From Fremontodendron californicum (taxonomy: Eukaryota; Streptophyta; Magnoliopsida; Malvales; Malvaceae), in contig JAULJL010000015.1 in NCBI GenBank assembly GCA_030761205.1, positions 7,135,501 through 7,199,500 on the forward strand: a stretch of 64,000 nt of DNA, given 5' to 3'. A model generated the notes under the pieces. The model worked only from the letters and a program-made list of their open reading frames with translations, had not been told where the DNA came from and did not search any database. The position numbers and the translations under genes were made by a program. The first letter of the stretch is position 1, and every line of letters starts with the position of its first letter. Below are positions 24,476 through 36,588 of this stretch, piece by piece.

Positions 24476-24555
24476 GGACAAAGAGAGAGTGCCAATGCAA
24501 TAACAATAATAATAATAATAATAATGTAGAAAAAAGGGTGATGAAATTGGTTCTT

Positions 24556-24563
24556 TATAAATA
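24556..24563 (-). promoter_or_regulatory. Possible TATA box of the small basic protein gene
   Basis: TATTTATA on the minus strand lies 81 bp upstream of the ATG at 24475. Position fits a core promoter. The motif is short and the region AT-rich, so support is weak. Confidence 0.3.
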
Positions 24564-25172
24564 CAGAAAAAGATTAGAATCTTTGTATTGTTACCATTTG
24601 TTATATGATTCGTATTCTCTCTTCTATCTTGCAACTTTATGGGACTGGCTTAGGTCGTACGCTAAGTGCTTGACGCAAGAAAATTGGCGGCTGGAAAGTA
24701 ACTCTGTTTATTTAAGTAAGAGAAATAAAGTTGGTGATTTAAACCATATCCGTGAGAACAATCCATCCAAATTCTTGCCTTTCCATTTTTCCCATTTTTT
24801 CAAAGATGCTTTGATTGGTATAAAGTTTTAAGAGTTGTTCATCATGTTAATCCATCTGAGAGCAGCATGGTAGAAATTCCTATCCTCTACTGAATGGCGG
24901 CACATAAAATCTAGTACCATCATACATTGAACTGCATTCCAAGAATCTCAGGCAAAACCTGACCCTGAAAATAAATGAATATGCTAAATAAAATTCCTTT
25001 ATTTGCTCAAAATAATTGAAAAAAATTATTTATCAGCTAAAATTCTCCCTGGCAGAGTAACTACTAACAAAACCCAGCGAGGATCAGCAGAAAAAAATAT
25101 ATCAAAGCTGGAGGGGTCGAATCATTTTACAACATCCATTAATAAGAAAGGATATTGACCAAAAAAAACAAA
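24564..25172. other. Intergenic DNA between small protein gene and TIM44
   Basis: The left part is upstream of the minus-strand small-protein gene and the right part is the 3' flank of the minus-strand TIM44 gene. No additional gene is supported. Confidence 0.5.
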
Positions 25173-28100
25173 CTAGATGAGGGCTTGTACACCAATTTGT
25201 TGCATTTCTCTAAGCTTCCATATTGGGTAGAGGGCACCCTCTCCAAGTTCTTCTACATCCACTTGTTGCATGGCCCAAGCATAATACACAGTGTGAATTG
25301 TATCCTAGTAAAAAGACAAATTTATCAACACATTGTTAATGTCTATGATACACGAGATGGTAAATCAAAAGATCAAAATCTTTTAAAGCAAAGGTATGAA
25401 CACAACACTAACATATCTCCCGCACCGATTTATCCTTAGGTTCAAATTATTGTAGTTAATTTCATACACAAGTTTACCTAGCAGTCTCTATATACAGAAA
25501 ACAACATATGATCATATATACATGACCAAAAAAAGCATGCAAAACAGCAAAATAGTTCGTCATTTACCTTCCCGCCTTCCGTTATTTTACCCTCTCTATC
25601 ACGTACACAGTAGATCTGCTGTGTTTGAAACTGTGAACATTGAAAGGGGGAAGGCCATAAGCATCAGCTTCGAAAACCTTAAGAAGCTTAAAATTAAGTA
25701 AGAAAGAAATTGAAGAAGAAGAAACTCATACTGCCACAATGATAATAGGGGAAGTCCCCATCATTTTGGTCTCTCTAACTTCTACGTCAGATATATGCAG
25801 AATCTGCAGCAAAAGTAGGCCCAAATTAGTAACATCACTTCATATCAAGAATATAATTCAATATGACATTTAGGACGAAATCATCCTGACTGCAACCTGA
25901 CTTTTACCAAGTCCATGATAATTTATAACCACATTTGGTTATATCAGGTCAGCATTTTTGTACTAATTTTGTTACAAGAAACTCCAGAAAACTTCATACA
26001 ACTGTGCTTAAAGATAACCATCTTACCAAGATCTATATAATAGAGCATTAGCATATACAGCATTTAATGAAATTGTCACTTTCTTACCTTGTTATCGAAA
26101 AATATACCATGGCTCTGATAAGCAGTATGCTCTGCTTTGCACCTGTCAATAACTTCAGGACTGCAATACTTCTTCAAAGTTTCAACTTCTCCCTGCATGT
26201 ATAAATTTTTTGTTTATTATTCAGCCACCATCTGAAACATCCTTTTTATTGGAAAAGATAAAACACTAGAATATAAGCTAGTAGAACACCATACTCACTT
26301 TTATATAAGCATTAAGGACTGGTCTGATTGCTTCCTGAACTTCTGTCACAAACTCTGGCAAAGAGAATGACCTAGTCCATGCACCAAACAATTCCACAAA
26401 AGTTGTCAAGACATGGAACATAAAATACTAAGGCAAAAATAAAGGAGAGTGACCATACGGATCTCGTCGACGTATTTCTTTGTATGATGCTGCAGCATCT
26501 GTTTCTTGAAAGATACTCTCGTTTATACTGTCAAAAGGAGACTTGTGAATCAGCATGCCCGATATCACATGAATAACTTTAAATCTTATGTTGAAAGGTT
26601 ACTAGCAGAGTAGCAGGAAAAGGATAAAAACACAACAAGAATGAGTAGCATACTCCTGAATTTTGTGAACAATGGGGTTATCACTGGTCTCCCATCTTTC
26701 ACGCATATCCTCTCTAATCTGCCAATTCAGCCATATAATAATTTCAACCAGTTCAATGAAAAAGTATGTGTAGATCTTTTTTCCTGATTTAACAAATTGA
26801 CAGACTCCACTATAAGAAATAAATAGAGCATGCATCTTAACCCGAATGAATAGTAAGCAAAAGAAGTATGACAGTGGGGAAGGAAAAGGCAATAGGATGG
26901 AAACTTACCTCTTGGCCCTTTGTCACAACAGGTTCACTAAACCCACTAACACGCTTGAATAGAGGATGACCTTGCATCTATGCAGAATAGAAAAATGTAC
27001 ATTCACATAAGAAGCAGAAAAACATAAGCAAAAGGTGAACAGTTTAGTTAATATTTCAGTAAAACTCAGCAGCAACAGTAAACTTACCTTCTCTTTGAAT
27101 GCCTCCCACTTTTTACTCCAACGGGACTGCTTAGATGGCAAAACAACAATATCAGTTCTTGTACTTCTTTCAGCTGTTGATGAGGGAGGGGGAGTATACT
27201 CCAGGTGCTTTCTCTTACTTGTGTTATCACTTAACTCATCCTTAACAATGCCATATCCCTTCTTTGCTAAATCAAGGACCTTTGCTTCCTTTAACCTCTG
27301 GAAAGCCAAAGAAACCTTTGGAGAAGAAATGCCTGACTTAAATTTTCCAAATATAGTTTCTGCAGTATCACCAGACCCAGACTGCTCATGTTTCTGTTCC
27401 CCGGATGATGCCTTACCTCCATCCTTCACATCAGCACCATGCTGAGCTGAACTACTGGTTGACTGTGAAGACTCTTCCTTACCAATCCCAAAAGTTTCCT
27501 TAACCTAAATCAATAATACGGAATAACTTATTAAAAATGGTCATGGACATAATTAGTAGGCCAACTATCAGAATAGAAAGCAAACCTCCTCTTTGGCAGC
27601 TGAAATCTTCTCTTTCATGTTGGCAGAAACCTACAAACAACATAATTACCAATCAAATACTTACGTATCACTAACATAGACAACAGCTCCTTGAAAGATT
27701 CACATTCAAAACAGACAAAACCTTCTTCACATCTCACAGCCAAGAGTTAAATTACAATGAGACGCACACTAATTTCTAGTAGCAACAAGAATACTACAGC
27801 TGATTCACCTCATATCATTCAACATAGTGAAAACTATAGAATCTAGAATACCTGAATTGTGGTCGCACGTAAGAGAGGCAACTACAGGAATCATCATAGG
27901 ATACCATATTGCATACAAACAAAATTATGCAATGTGTATATACATTACAGAAGGGTGCTATATAAGATCTATTTGAGGTTGTTTTTCAATAATCATCCAT
28001 GGCTTTTGATCCAAATAAGCACAATGACTTAGCTATGGTAAAATTCTAATGCCAAACTTGTTGATTAAGGTCGATCACACACTAATTCCACAAAATGCAT

Positions 28101-28914
28101 TGGATAAAAAAATACACAGGGAAAGCTACGATTAGTTTTTGGGTATTAAGTAACTTCCATAAATATGCATTACAAGGAAATACAATTTGGAAAAAACACA
28201 TAACAGATACTTAACATAGTGTCAGCATAGTTAGTTCTGAGTAAATAAAAAATATGTAAAAACTATAGAAAAAGAAGATAAATTTGAAACTAACCTTTTT
28301 AGCTGTAGCTTCAGCCTCTGTCCACGCACCATCGACCTGCTTGTAGAGTTGCTCAGTTGTCTGCTTCGTTCTGCATTCGCCATTTCACCATCTCAGGCCC
28401 TCCCTTGACATACAAGGGTATGTCTCAGCCTATTACCCTAATAAGGCTAATAGTATGCAAAACATAAACAAGAAAAATTACCTATCTTTCAGCTCTTCTG
28501 CTTTCCCCTTTAGTTCCTCAACCGATTGATGAAATTCCGGATTTCTACAATATTCATAATGTCCGAAACCAAAATTACCCCATTAAGAAACTTATTTTTT
28601 TACACTTCTCAAAATAAAAAATGTCATTAACTTCAAATACCTGTTAGCTTCGCCTTTAATTTTCTTGGAGAACTCATTGAAGGCACTGAATCGTCGAATA
28701 CTCGAATGACCATTTCCAGACAGCAATCTTAGTCTCACGTTCGAACCCTAAAACACCAAAGCACCATCCAAAAAATAAAAAGTTGATTAAAAAAAAAAAA
28801 TTTGTACATTCTTCCCGAACCAAGCTAGTAGCTATATACCTGTTGAGACGTAAGGTGAAGAAAAAGGGGCTTTCTTGCAATGAAAAAATCTCGAACCAGC
28901 TTTCTACTAGCCAT
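25173..28914 (-). CDS. TIM44: Mitochondrial import inner membrane translocase subunit TIM44
   Basis: Fourteen exons on the minus strand join in phase to 476 residues: 28914-28840, 28747-28641, 28544-28482, 28370-28295, 27630-27586, 27504-27088, 26977-26909, 26718-26654, 26527-26459, 26371-26299, 26192-26088, 25803-25732, 25630-25568 and 25304-25173. All introns have GT-AG borders. Residues 1-45 are Arg-rich and lack acidic residues, as in a mitochondrial presequence. A charged coiled-coil-like stretch follows (about 50-120). The C-terminal Tim44 domain (about 300-470) contains FSLPEFVTEVQEAIRPVLNA and ends GVQALI. TIM44 docks matrix Hsp70 at the TIM23 channel and so powers preprotein import. 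Length agrees with plant TIM44 (about 470). Two Arabidopsis paralogues are known; I cannot say which is closer. Confidence 0.95.
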
Positions 28915-28940
28915 CAACCAAATATTCTCGAGCAAACTTT

Positions 28941-28949
28941 TTAGGGTTT
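28941..28949 (-). promoter_or_regulatory. Telo-box in the TIM44 leader/promoter
   Basis: AAACCCTAA on the minus strand lies about 30 bp upstream of the TIM44 ATG. Telo-boxes near the transcription start are frequent in plant genes for translation and organelle biogenesis. The match is exact; the role here is inferred. Confidence 0.4.
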
Positions 28950-28970
28950 AAAAAGAAAAACTGATTTTCT

Positions 28971-28980
28971 TTTATATATA
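28971..28980 (-). promoter_or_regulatory. Probable TATA box of TIM44
   Basis: TATATATAAA on the minus strand lies about 57 bp upstream of the ATG at 28914, which would place transcription start near 28940, beside the telo-box. Confidence 0.4.
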
Positions 28981-29984
28981 ACAGTGTGTTAAAAAATTGG
29001 GATTTTTTTCCTCTTCCAAAGATAGAAGGAAATAATGGGAAAAAATAGAACTAAAGAAGGAGACTTCTCATTAAAATTTTTTTTTTGTCGTGAGAAACAA
29101 CCAATTGAAATTTTAGGGGTTGTTTGGTTAATGGGATTAACTAAAATTTTCTTCTGGAATTTCCTTGGAAAACACGTTGGAATTAAATGGCGCCTGTTGC
29201 CCAAAGACTACAGTATTATTCTTTGTTAGTATTTAAGTAGGACTAGGGTTTTCATTCTTCATGTTTGGTGAAATTACGTGAAGGGCCTCGACTCTTTAGT
29301 TTAGATTTATTAAACCCAAAAAAGGTTTGAAAAAATCACTTACAAATCTTATAAACTAGATTTTATTTGACCTATAGTTTGCACTTTAATTATATTAATT
29401 CATGGGATATTATAAACATTTTAAAGGAGATGATGTTTATACTCTGAGTGAAAAAAGAATGATAGTTTAAACTTTTATTACTTCTACTATTTAAATGATA
29501 TATGTAAATGGATTGTGAACTGATTTCTAACCTAGCAATTAGCCAATGCAGTTTTATTTTAAACATCTCTCCATACAATTTTAATAATTATTTATATTTT
29601 AAAAAATTAATAATCATTTTTAAATATAATTTTCATAATTCATTAGTGATCATATATAATATATATATATATAATAAATGTATTAAAATTATTTAAAAAA
29701 AATGACAAAACCCAAAAAGAAAAGAATAAAATCAATTAGCAATTATGCCCTTATAAAAGAAAAAAAATAAATAAAGCATTGAAGAGTGGAATACTGGAAT
29801 CTCTCTGAGCACTGACTTAACTCAGATGGCCAATCTTCTTCATCTTGGCCCTTTTTTTTATCCCTTTTTGCCTTCCCAAAATTTAACCATCTCCATCTCT
29901 TCATCCATTCTCTCGTTCTCAAGAGAGCCAGAGAGAGGGAAAAATAAAAACGAGGGGGTGCTCCTCCTTGATCAATTTATTTGA
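28981..29984. other. Intergenic DNA upstream of TIM44
   Basis: No gene is supported. Short frames overlapping on both strands at 28.99-29.23 kb are mirror images in AT-rich DNA. The segment GGGGTTGTTTGGTTAATGGG (29116) resembles a transposon end, but I found no partner. Confidence 0.5.
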
Positions 29985-30355
29985 CAATCTGGGGGTTAGT
30001 TTAAAAATCTTAAATTTAAAAAAAGTGTATTTATAAAGTGTGATAAAAAAGTGTGTTTAAAAATTTTTAAGTGCTTAGAATTGCTGTGAAAAAATGTTAT
30101 AGGAAATTGAAATGTCAAAAACAGATATGTTTAAAATAATAAAAATGTAGATATGTGAGGATAATAAAGTTATTTTATCCAAAAGTTAGCTTTTAAAGCC
30201 CAAAAGCTATATTTTTTGATTTTTTGATTTGGCTTTTCAAACCATGATTTCAACAGCATAAACTAAATTTTTTATCTGTTTAGCATTGCGTTTGCAGTGA
30301 AAAATAATTTTTAAGAACTGTGCCAGAAACAATACTAAACGAAACCTGAGTTAGT
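29985..30355. mobile_element. Tourist/Harbinger-like miniature element, copy 1
   Basis: The left end (GGGGTTAGTTTAAAAATC) and, in reverse, the right end (AGGTTTCGTTTAGTATTG) form imperfect terminal repeats. The interior matches copy 2 at 57.73-58.11 kb over most of its length, including AGCTTTTAAAGCCCAAAAGC, GATTTGGCTTTTCAAACCAT and TCTGTTTAGCATTGCGTTTG. It is non-coding. Confidence 0.75.
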
Positions 30356-31427
30356 ACTAATAAGGCATCATAGTCTATAGAATTAGTAGGGAGCTGTTGT
30401 CATTTTAAAGTACACCTAGTAAAAATCAAACAAGCTGCTAGCCTGTTTCTCCACAATCGCATGTGCTAGAAATCTTGATGATCACCTTCCTGAAATTAAT
30501 TATTCCATGCAGAATTTGTCCATAAAACAGAAAAGTGTATAATAAAATATGTCATCATAGTAGTAAACTAATCCTCAACAGATTTCTCAAACAAAAAAAG
30601 AACAAGTTGAAGCAAAACTAGTTTCCCCTATGCCTTGTCAACTACCAAATACTGGAAAATCGTTTGGTTAGGCGAGCTGCGGCATCTTCGGAGACCAACC
30701 CTTGAATCATCAGAGTCTTTCACTTCCATATGTGGTGTGGACAAGGCTGCTTTATTTGGTTGATGTGAAGAGGCTTGTAGAGGAAGGAAGCTGTTATTTA
30801 ATTTATAGAAGAGAAGTGGAAGGCGAAAGAGTGTCACCCTTTCGCCATTCTTCACTTTGCATGGTGACTTAATCCTAATGGCTTACACATCATAAAATCA
30901 GGTAGGGCAGGTGGCTCAAAGCTTACAAATACCCTAAAAAGAACGACCTGTCTCCATTTGAGATTCTTTCAGAGGGAAAGTGTTTTTAATTTTCTAGGTG
31001 AGTTTGAGGCCAATTTGAGCTTATATCATCCCCCATGAAACCATAACTCAAGCCAGCCAGGTGAATATAAATCTGACACTTTTTTTCTTTTCTTTTTTTT
31101 TTCATTCACGTGAGGCCTGCGTGAAAATGTGGCAGGAGCCAGGACGCGATGAACCTACAGCGTATGATTTGTGGTTGCTTCTGGCTTCTTGTTGCGACAA
31201 CTGGGTCGTAGCATATTAGGCGTCTTGCCATCTGTTTAAAGCTTTAGGCCTTTAGCTGATGCTGAGTAGTTGACTGCTTCTGTATTCGTAAAACTCACAC
31301 ACACGTACAACGACCAAACCAAACAGTGAAAAGAATTAAAGATAATGTATCTGCTTACCTATGAAATGATGATGGGCTAAAGCCTAAAAGAAACTTATCA
31401 ATATTCTAAAAGATTGAAAATTCATAT
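30356..31427. other. Intergenic DNA, no gene supported
   Basis: A 75-codon minus-strand frame at 30628-30855 lacks an ATG start and has no recognisable domain. No other coding signal is evident. Confidence 0.45.
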
Positions 31428-31500
31428 CGTTCACGGTGGGACTCGAACCCACAATCTCCCGCTCCGGAGGCGAGCGCCTTATCCATTAGGCCACGCGAAC
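31428..31500 (-). tRNA. tRNA-Arg (anticodon CCG)
   Basis: The 73-nt minus-strand sequence folds as a complete cloverleaf. The acceptor arm GTTCGCG pairs with CGTGAAC (one G-T). The D arm is GCCTAATGGATAAGGC. The anticodon arm is CTCGC-CTCCGGA-GCGGG with anticodon CCG, and the T arm is GTGGG-TTCGAGT-CCCAC. The discriminator base is G and there is no intron. A TTTT run just downstream on the minus strand (31417-31420) can end RNA polymerase III transcription. CCA is not encoded, as expected in eukaryotes. It should decode CGG arginine codons. Confidence 0.97.
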
Positions 31501-32170
31501 AATTCTGGGAGTAGGATGTAAACTCTTACTTAGATATCCAATAAGCTGCAAAAACCCCTCGACTGACGCTTCTTTTTACTTGTTAGGTATGCAATTGCTA
31601 AAGTTGAACCTATGGAGCGATGTTATTTAAAGGGAAACAAAGACCTTCAGAATACTGGTGCTGAAAAAAACTCAATAGAGACAGCTATTACAGTCTCATG
31701 CGGTTTTAACTAATAAATTATCATATATATTCAGTCTTATTAAAAACATCGGAAAACATTTCTGCCATAGAATAGCCAGCTGAGAAACAACTATTTTCAG
31801 ATATATATGTTTCAAATGTTGGTTTTGGATAAGCTGAATGTCTTGAAAAATGAAAGCATGTTCTACTTACACAGTGACAAGTCCTTGAACATGTATGTAA
31901 CATGTCTTAATATGATTTACATCAAGGGGGAAGGGGAATGATCGTTATTTCTACATAATTTCAATCTGAGTCTGTCAAGGACAGTAGGTGAAATGAAAAG
32001 AAAATGATGAAAAGATAGGTACAAAATATTACTACACAACGAGATAAACTAATATTCATTGAGACTGGACTACATAATCTTATTCAATAATTACAACATC
32101 CCAACCATAAAGTTACCAGCACAAGAAAGTCATGCAACGGAGATTAAACCAAGGAAACGCTCTTAACTCC
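31501..32170. other. Spacer between tRNA-Arg and TOM1-like gene
   Basis: The right part is probably the 3' untranslated region of the minus-strand TOM1-like gene. No other feature is visible. Confidence 0.5.
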
Positions 32171-34663
32171 TCAATTCTCAATCAATGTTTTCTTGTTACT
32201 GCTGGATTCAGTACAATCTACTTTGTCGGAAGCACTCATCTTGGTTTCGTTATGGATCGAGGGGGAAGCTCTCACCTTGGTATCCTCATGGGTCGAAGTG
32301 GTAGAACCTATCATATTTTCATTATGGGTCTCAACCGGAGCAGAGGCATTAGCCGGCGCAGTTGTGCCAGAGTTTTCAGTAAGCTGTCTTCCGGACTTTG
32401 AACCAGCTTCCAGTTCCTCGAATTTGGAGATGACCTGTTGGAGCTCATCATTCAGATTCAGTGCCTCAAAGAGAATTCCTTCTTCATCATCAGTAGTGCT
32501 TTCTATGATCATCTGAATAACAGGCTGTGACTGCTTGCACTTTTCCAACATGCTCTCTGTCAGCTCGTCCTGCAATCACACAAGAACTTTTCTGAGTTTT
32601 TCAGTTTTCTTTTTCCGTGTCTATTTTTTCCTTCGTTGTATCATTCCAATTTTAAAAGGGGTTGGCATGCTGGGAGAATGCATTTAAATTTAATCCATTC
32701 CTACGAACCTGGATGATATTATGCCAACAAGATTACATTGGAAGAACAAAAAGCTTCATGATGCAGTTAATAAATAGCATTTTGAAAAAAATAATAAAAA
32801 CTAAAATGCAGTACTAGCAATTAGTTTCCTGGCATGCCAAAGAGGTCAAAGAGCAGGTAAAAATTAAATGAATTATGGAAAGTAAAATCTCATATAGAAG
32901 TAACAATACTGTGCTATCATCCATATAGATGTTATAGTGTCAAATGACTACATAGCAGAAATGGTTGGATGTGCAGCAAGGTCTACGAAATACAAAGTAC
33001 ACAATTACAGTTTAATCATGCTTTCATGCTAGAAGCAGAATAATTACCATTGTGGGTTTCGGTTCCGTTTCCGTACTCAAAATGCTAGAAAGCACCTCAA
33101 GGCTGTTCCGAGTTACTTCAAAAAGTTCCTTCTTTTGTTCAACAGATAGACTCCCATAATTATAGGCAAAATCACTTCCTTGCAATCCTGTGTTATTGAC
33201 AGGATAATTTTCAGAGGGAGGCAATGGCTCTCCCATATAAGACTCCAAGGTATGGTGCAAGGAGGGTGAGTTCCCATCATCTATTGGGAAGTGTGTACTT
33301 CTTCCTCTCAAGCTCTGCTTTATGTTAATAAAATAGGATAAAAAGTAAGCAAAAAGCTGGAGAATTACTCTCTTCAAATGCATGATAGGCTGCATGCAAT
33401 TGGAGTTGGCACATTTGAAAGGTGCAAATACATATTTTGTAGGATCCCCTTCTAATTAAAAATCCTTCTAGAAATACATATTTTTACTGTTAAAAATTAA
33501 AATTATTATTAAAAAACATCGGATAGAAGAGTAAGGGGAAGATAATGAAATGATAACACAGTCAAAGGTGACTTATAAGCTTAAATAATTGACTTGAGGA
33601 CATCCAATCTGCAAATTGGCATTTCCAACATTTTAATTCCAGCATATTTTGAGAACGCGGAGTAAACCGTAGGCAGAACATAGAAGATAGGAGAAAAACC
33701 TTGCAGTTGCAGTTACTCTCTTATCACAATTAATTTAATTCTATGATAAGAAAATAGGAATGAGAGGCATATTATTGGCAGGGAAAGGAGGGGAAGAACA
33801 AAAAAGTATGTCTATGATTTATCATAGCCAATTTGTATTAGTGCTAGCAAAAGTCTGGCTGCCTAAAAACTTGTCAGTCTTTGAACACAGGAGTAAAATA
33901 ATGGAAAGGTGTGTATATGATTTAAAATAATAAATACTACTTATGATAAATTTCATGTTGTTAAAGATATGGTGAAGAAAGTCCAGAGATTTTTCTCAGG
34001 CACAATTACAGATCAGCAGATTGACAGATTGTAATGATAGGATGCAATGACGAAACTATAAATGCCATTGCCCAGTGATTGTCATCAAAGTATTAGTTAG
34101 ACTATGTAGAGAAAAACCAACATATATACAACATAAACACATAAAAAGAACACGAATAAAGGTGAAGATGGTTTTACCACATAAGTTTGGTGAAAAACAG
34201 GCAGGTAAGCAAGATCCTCAGACTGTCCCCAAGCACGAACCAACTGCGAAGCCCTGTCTCTATTCCCGTGATCCGTGTGCGGATTCTCAATCAGCTTAAC
34301 CATCTCTTCCAACACCTTTTCCGAAGCCACCTCGGAAGCTACCTTCTCGCAATTCATGGTACAAGCTTCCAACAAATCAAGACTCAACCACTGACTGACA
34401 ACATTTTTTCCTGATATCTTCTTCTTTATGGCCCTAACAATTTCGGTCCCATTAAACTCTTCACTATTGATCATAGCACATATCCTCATGTTCATTCCCC
34501 AGTTGGGTTCTTCTAAGGTCTCTAATGTGGCCTCATCGACCATTTTCGACTCGGGTGTCGGGCCTTGAAGAATTTCCTTCATTTTCCCACTAACCATTCT
34601 ACTCATTTGAGCTCCACCGGTTTTCAATTTCTCACCCCATTGAGCTAGTTTCATTTTATCCAT
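32171..34663 (-). CDS. TOL2: TOM1-like protein (VHS and GAT domains), TOL2-like
   Basis: Three exons on the minus strand (34663-34178, 33314-33048, 32569-32171) join in phase to 383 residues, the length I recall for Arabidopsis TOL2. Residues about 40-162 form a VHS domain, with ATLETLEEPNWGMNMRIC, LSLDLLEACTMNCEKV and RAWGQSEDLAYLPVFHQTY. Residues about 218-305 form a GAT three-helix domain. The tail after 305 is Ser/Thr-rich and disordered. TOL proteins bind ubiquitinated membrane cargo and pass it to the endosomal ESCRT pathway, acting like ESCRT-0, which plants lack. A splice donor at 34910-34911 in CAG|GTTCGT suggests an intron in the 5' leader. The acceptor of exon 2 could also lie 3 nt upstream, adding one Gln. 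Confidence 0.93.
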
Positions 34664-35344
34664 ACCCTCCTTAATTAAATCAAATCTCCAATATAAAGCT
34701 AAATGAAGAAAGACCCTAAAAGTTGAAATGAATCAGCTTCGTTAATATTACCCAAATAAAGCATGACTTTGTTTACAAACAGAGACGATCGCAAAAAATA
34801 GAGTAAATGGGTAAATTGAGATCATAGCATAAACATAAAGAAAAAGCAGAAAAATCAAAAGAAAATAACTGAAACAAAGAGGGAAAAAAAAAAAAAAAAA
34901 ACTAACGAACCTGAGCTGGGTTTTGATAAAAGAGTGACAAATCGAGGCTATGGGTTTGAATTGGAATTGGTCCTTTTTTTTTTTTTTTTCTTTAACAGTT
35001 CGTTAGCAAAGAGAGAGAAATAGACAGATGAGGATGAGGAGAATGGTCCGAGTCTAAGATACGCGTGGCTCGTTTAGCGACGTCGTGGCTCCTGGGCCCG
35101 ATGGGATGGGTCCCTTTCAAATGAGTCGTACCCCGACGCGTGTGTGTTTTCGTTTTTGGTTAACGTGCGACTAAAAAAATCTATCTATTTCTGATTATTA
35201 TCTATTGCTTTCTTGCTATGAGTAGGTGTCACGAGTAGAGATACTAATTCCGTTAATATCATTGAATTGATTTCGGATTCATTTACTGAAATTAATTTTG
35301 ATAAGATTAAATTAGTTATTATAAAGATGAGATTAAAATTAATG

Positions 35345-36155
35345 ATTGAATATGTGTTTGGATTCAAATGTTACATTGACGAAGAGATAAGAATAAAAAA
35401 TTATCATTAAGAACATTAATATATGAGTGTATTGATAAATTATTTATATATATATATTTTTAATAATATTTAACATTTAAAATTTTAATATATATTATTT
35501 TAATATTTTAATTAATTAACTAATTATTATATAATTAAATTTATAAATATTTTAATTAATTAACTAATTATTATATAAATTTATTTATTATCTTAAATAA
35601 ATAAATAATTTTAAAACTTTTAAATAAAAATAAAATAAAATAACAAAATAAAATAAAATAAAATAAAATAAAAATAATTTAAATAAATAAACTTTAAAAA
35701 ATAATAATTGAAAAAAAATAAAATGACAAAGAAATAATTTAATTTTCATTGGAGAATCCAGGAACACTCCCCTCTCCAATCCTCAATTGGAGGGGAGGTG
35801 AATTTTAATTGCACCATGGGATGTATCCCACGATGCATTTACCCCCAAAAAGGGAATAAACAATCAAAATTCCAACACATTGAAAGTGGGTTAGAATTCA
35901 TATAAACCCTTCATCACTCTAGTGATATTAATTTAATTAAAATAATATAAAAATAATTTTAAATTATAATAATTAAATTTAAAAAATTAATTTTAAAAAA
36001 TAATTATTCATTAAAAAAGTACTTACATTTTTAATATTATTTAAAATAATAACTATTCACTTATAATTATAATTTATTATTATTTTTTAAAATATAATAT
36101 TTTAAAAATATATGATAAAATTCTAGTATTTATAAATTGAATACAAACTATCATA
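35345..36155. mobile_element. Possible inverted-repeat element, diverged
   Basis: ATATGTGTTTGGATTCAAAT at the left and, in reverse, ATAGTTTGTATTCAATTT at the right could be terminal repeats. The left side resembles the element at 6.1 kb. The centre contains an inverted CTCCAATCCTC/AATTGGAGGGGAGG patch near 35780. The assignment is tentative. Confidence 0.35.
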
Positions 36156-36298
36156 ACAGATTATCGATCTCCATTTATAATAACTACAGTACTTATATGC
36201 CTTATATACAAGGTGAGAGTTTTCTTAAAGGCAGAAAAGGTATTAGTGCTATTGATAATTCACTAGAAGGCATTTTCAACCATCTTGGATTATGATTT

Positions 36299-36318
36299 CC
36301 CCCCCCCCCCCCCCCCCC
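36299..36318. repeat. Poly-C run (20 C)
   Basis: Twenty consecutive C lie about 270 bp upstream of the RHON1-like start codon. The minus strand could form a G-quadruplex. Run length may be affected by sequencing error. Confidence 0.85.
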
Positions 36319-36588
36319 TTCAAATGCAAATATGCAATGGAGATGAATTGAGCCGTTTTGACACTTTTATTTTATGAGGCCTGATTCGGTCAAGATTCAG
36401 GCAAGACGGCCTCTTAATATCTTAATCTACTATTGTACTATTGCCCACAAACAAAATGACATATTACCGAGGAAGTCCCTTATCAATGGCTTATATAATT
36501 TTACTTCAAAACACAGAAACCCTGCGAAGTGAATGCAAAACCGCCACAAAACGCTCTCTTTTGAAGCTTCACCAGAACTTCCCCACTC

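Larger units (their letters stand above)
34664..36588. other. Divergent promoter region, TOM1-like (-) / RHON1-like (+)
   Basis: The first 0.4 kb holds the probable 5' leader and leader intron of the TOM1-like gene, then a GC-richer patch with two ACGCGTG motifs (35061-35067 and 35136-35142) that fit the CAMTA-type CGCG core. The rest is AT-rich and includes a possible transposon (35.35-36.15 kb) and a poly-C run. The RHON1 promoter should lie in the last 0.3 kb. Confidence 0.5.

Noticed and set aside
24476..24634. Longer N-terminus for the small basic protein
   Set aside because: The extension reads a TAA/TAT trinucleotide run as polytyrosine and contains the probable TATA box. The internal ATG starts the well-composed part.
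30628..30855. 75-codon minus-strand frame
   Set aside because: It begins at GTG, has no domain, no clear splice partners and no recognisable family. It could be a fragment but I cannot support it.
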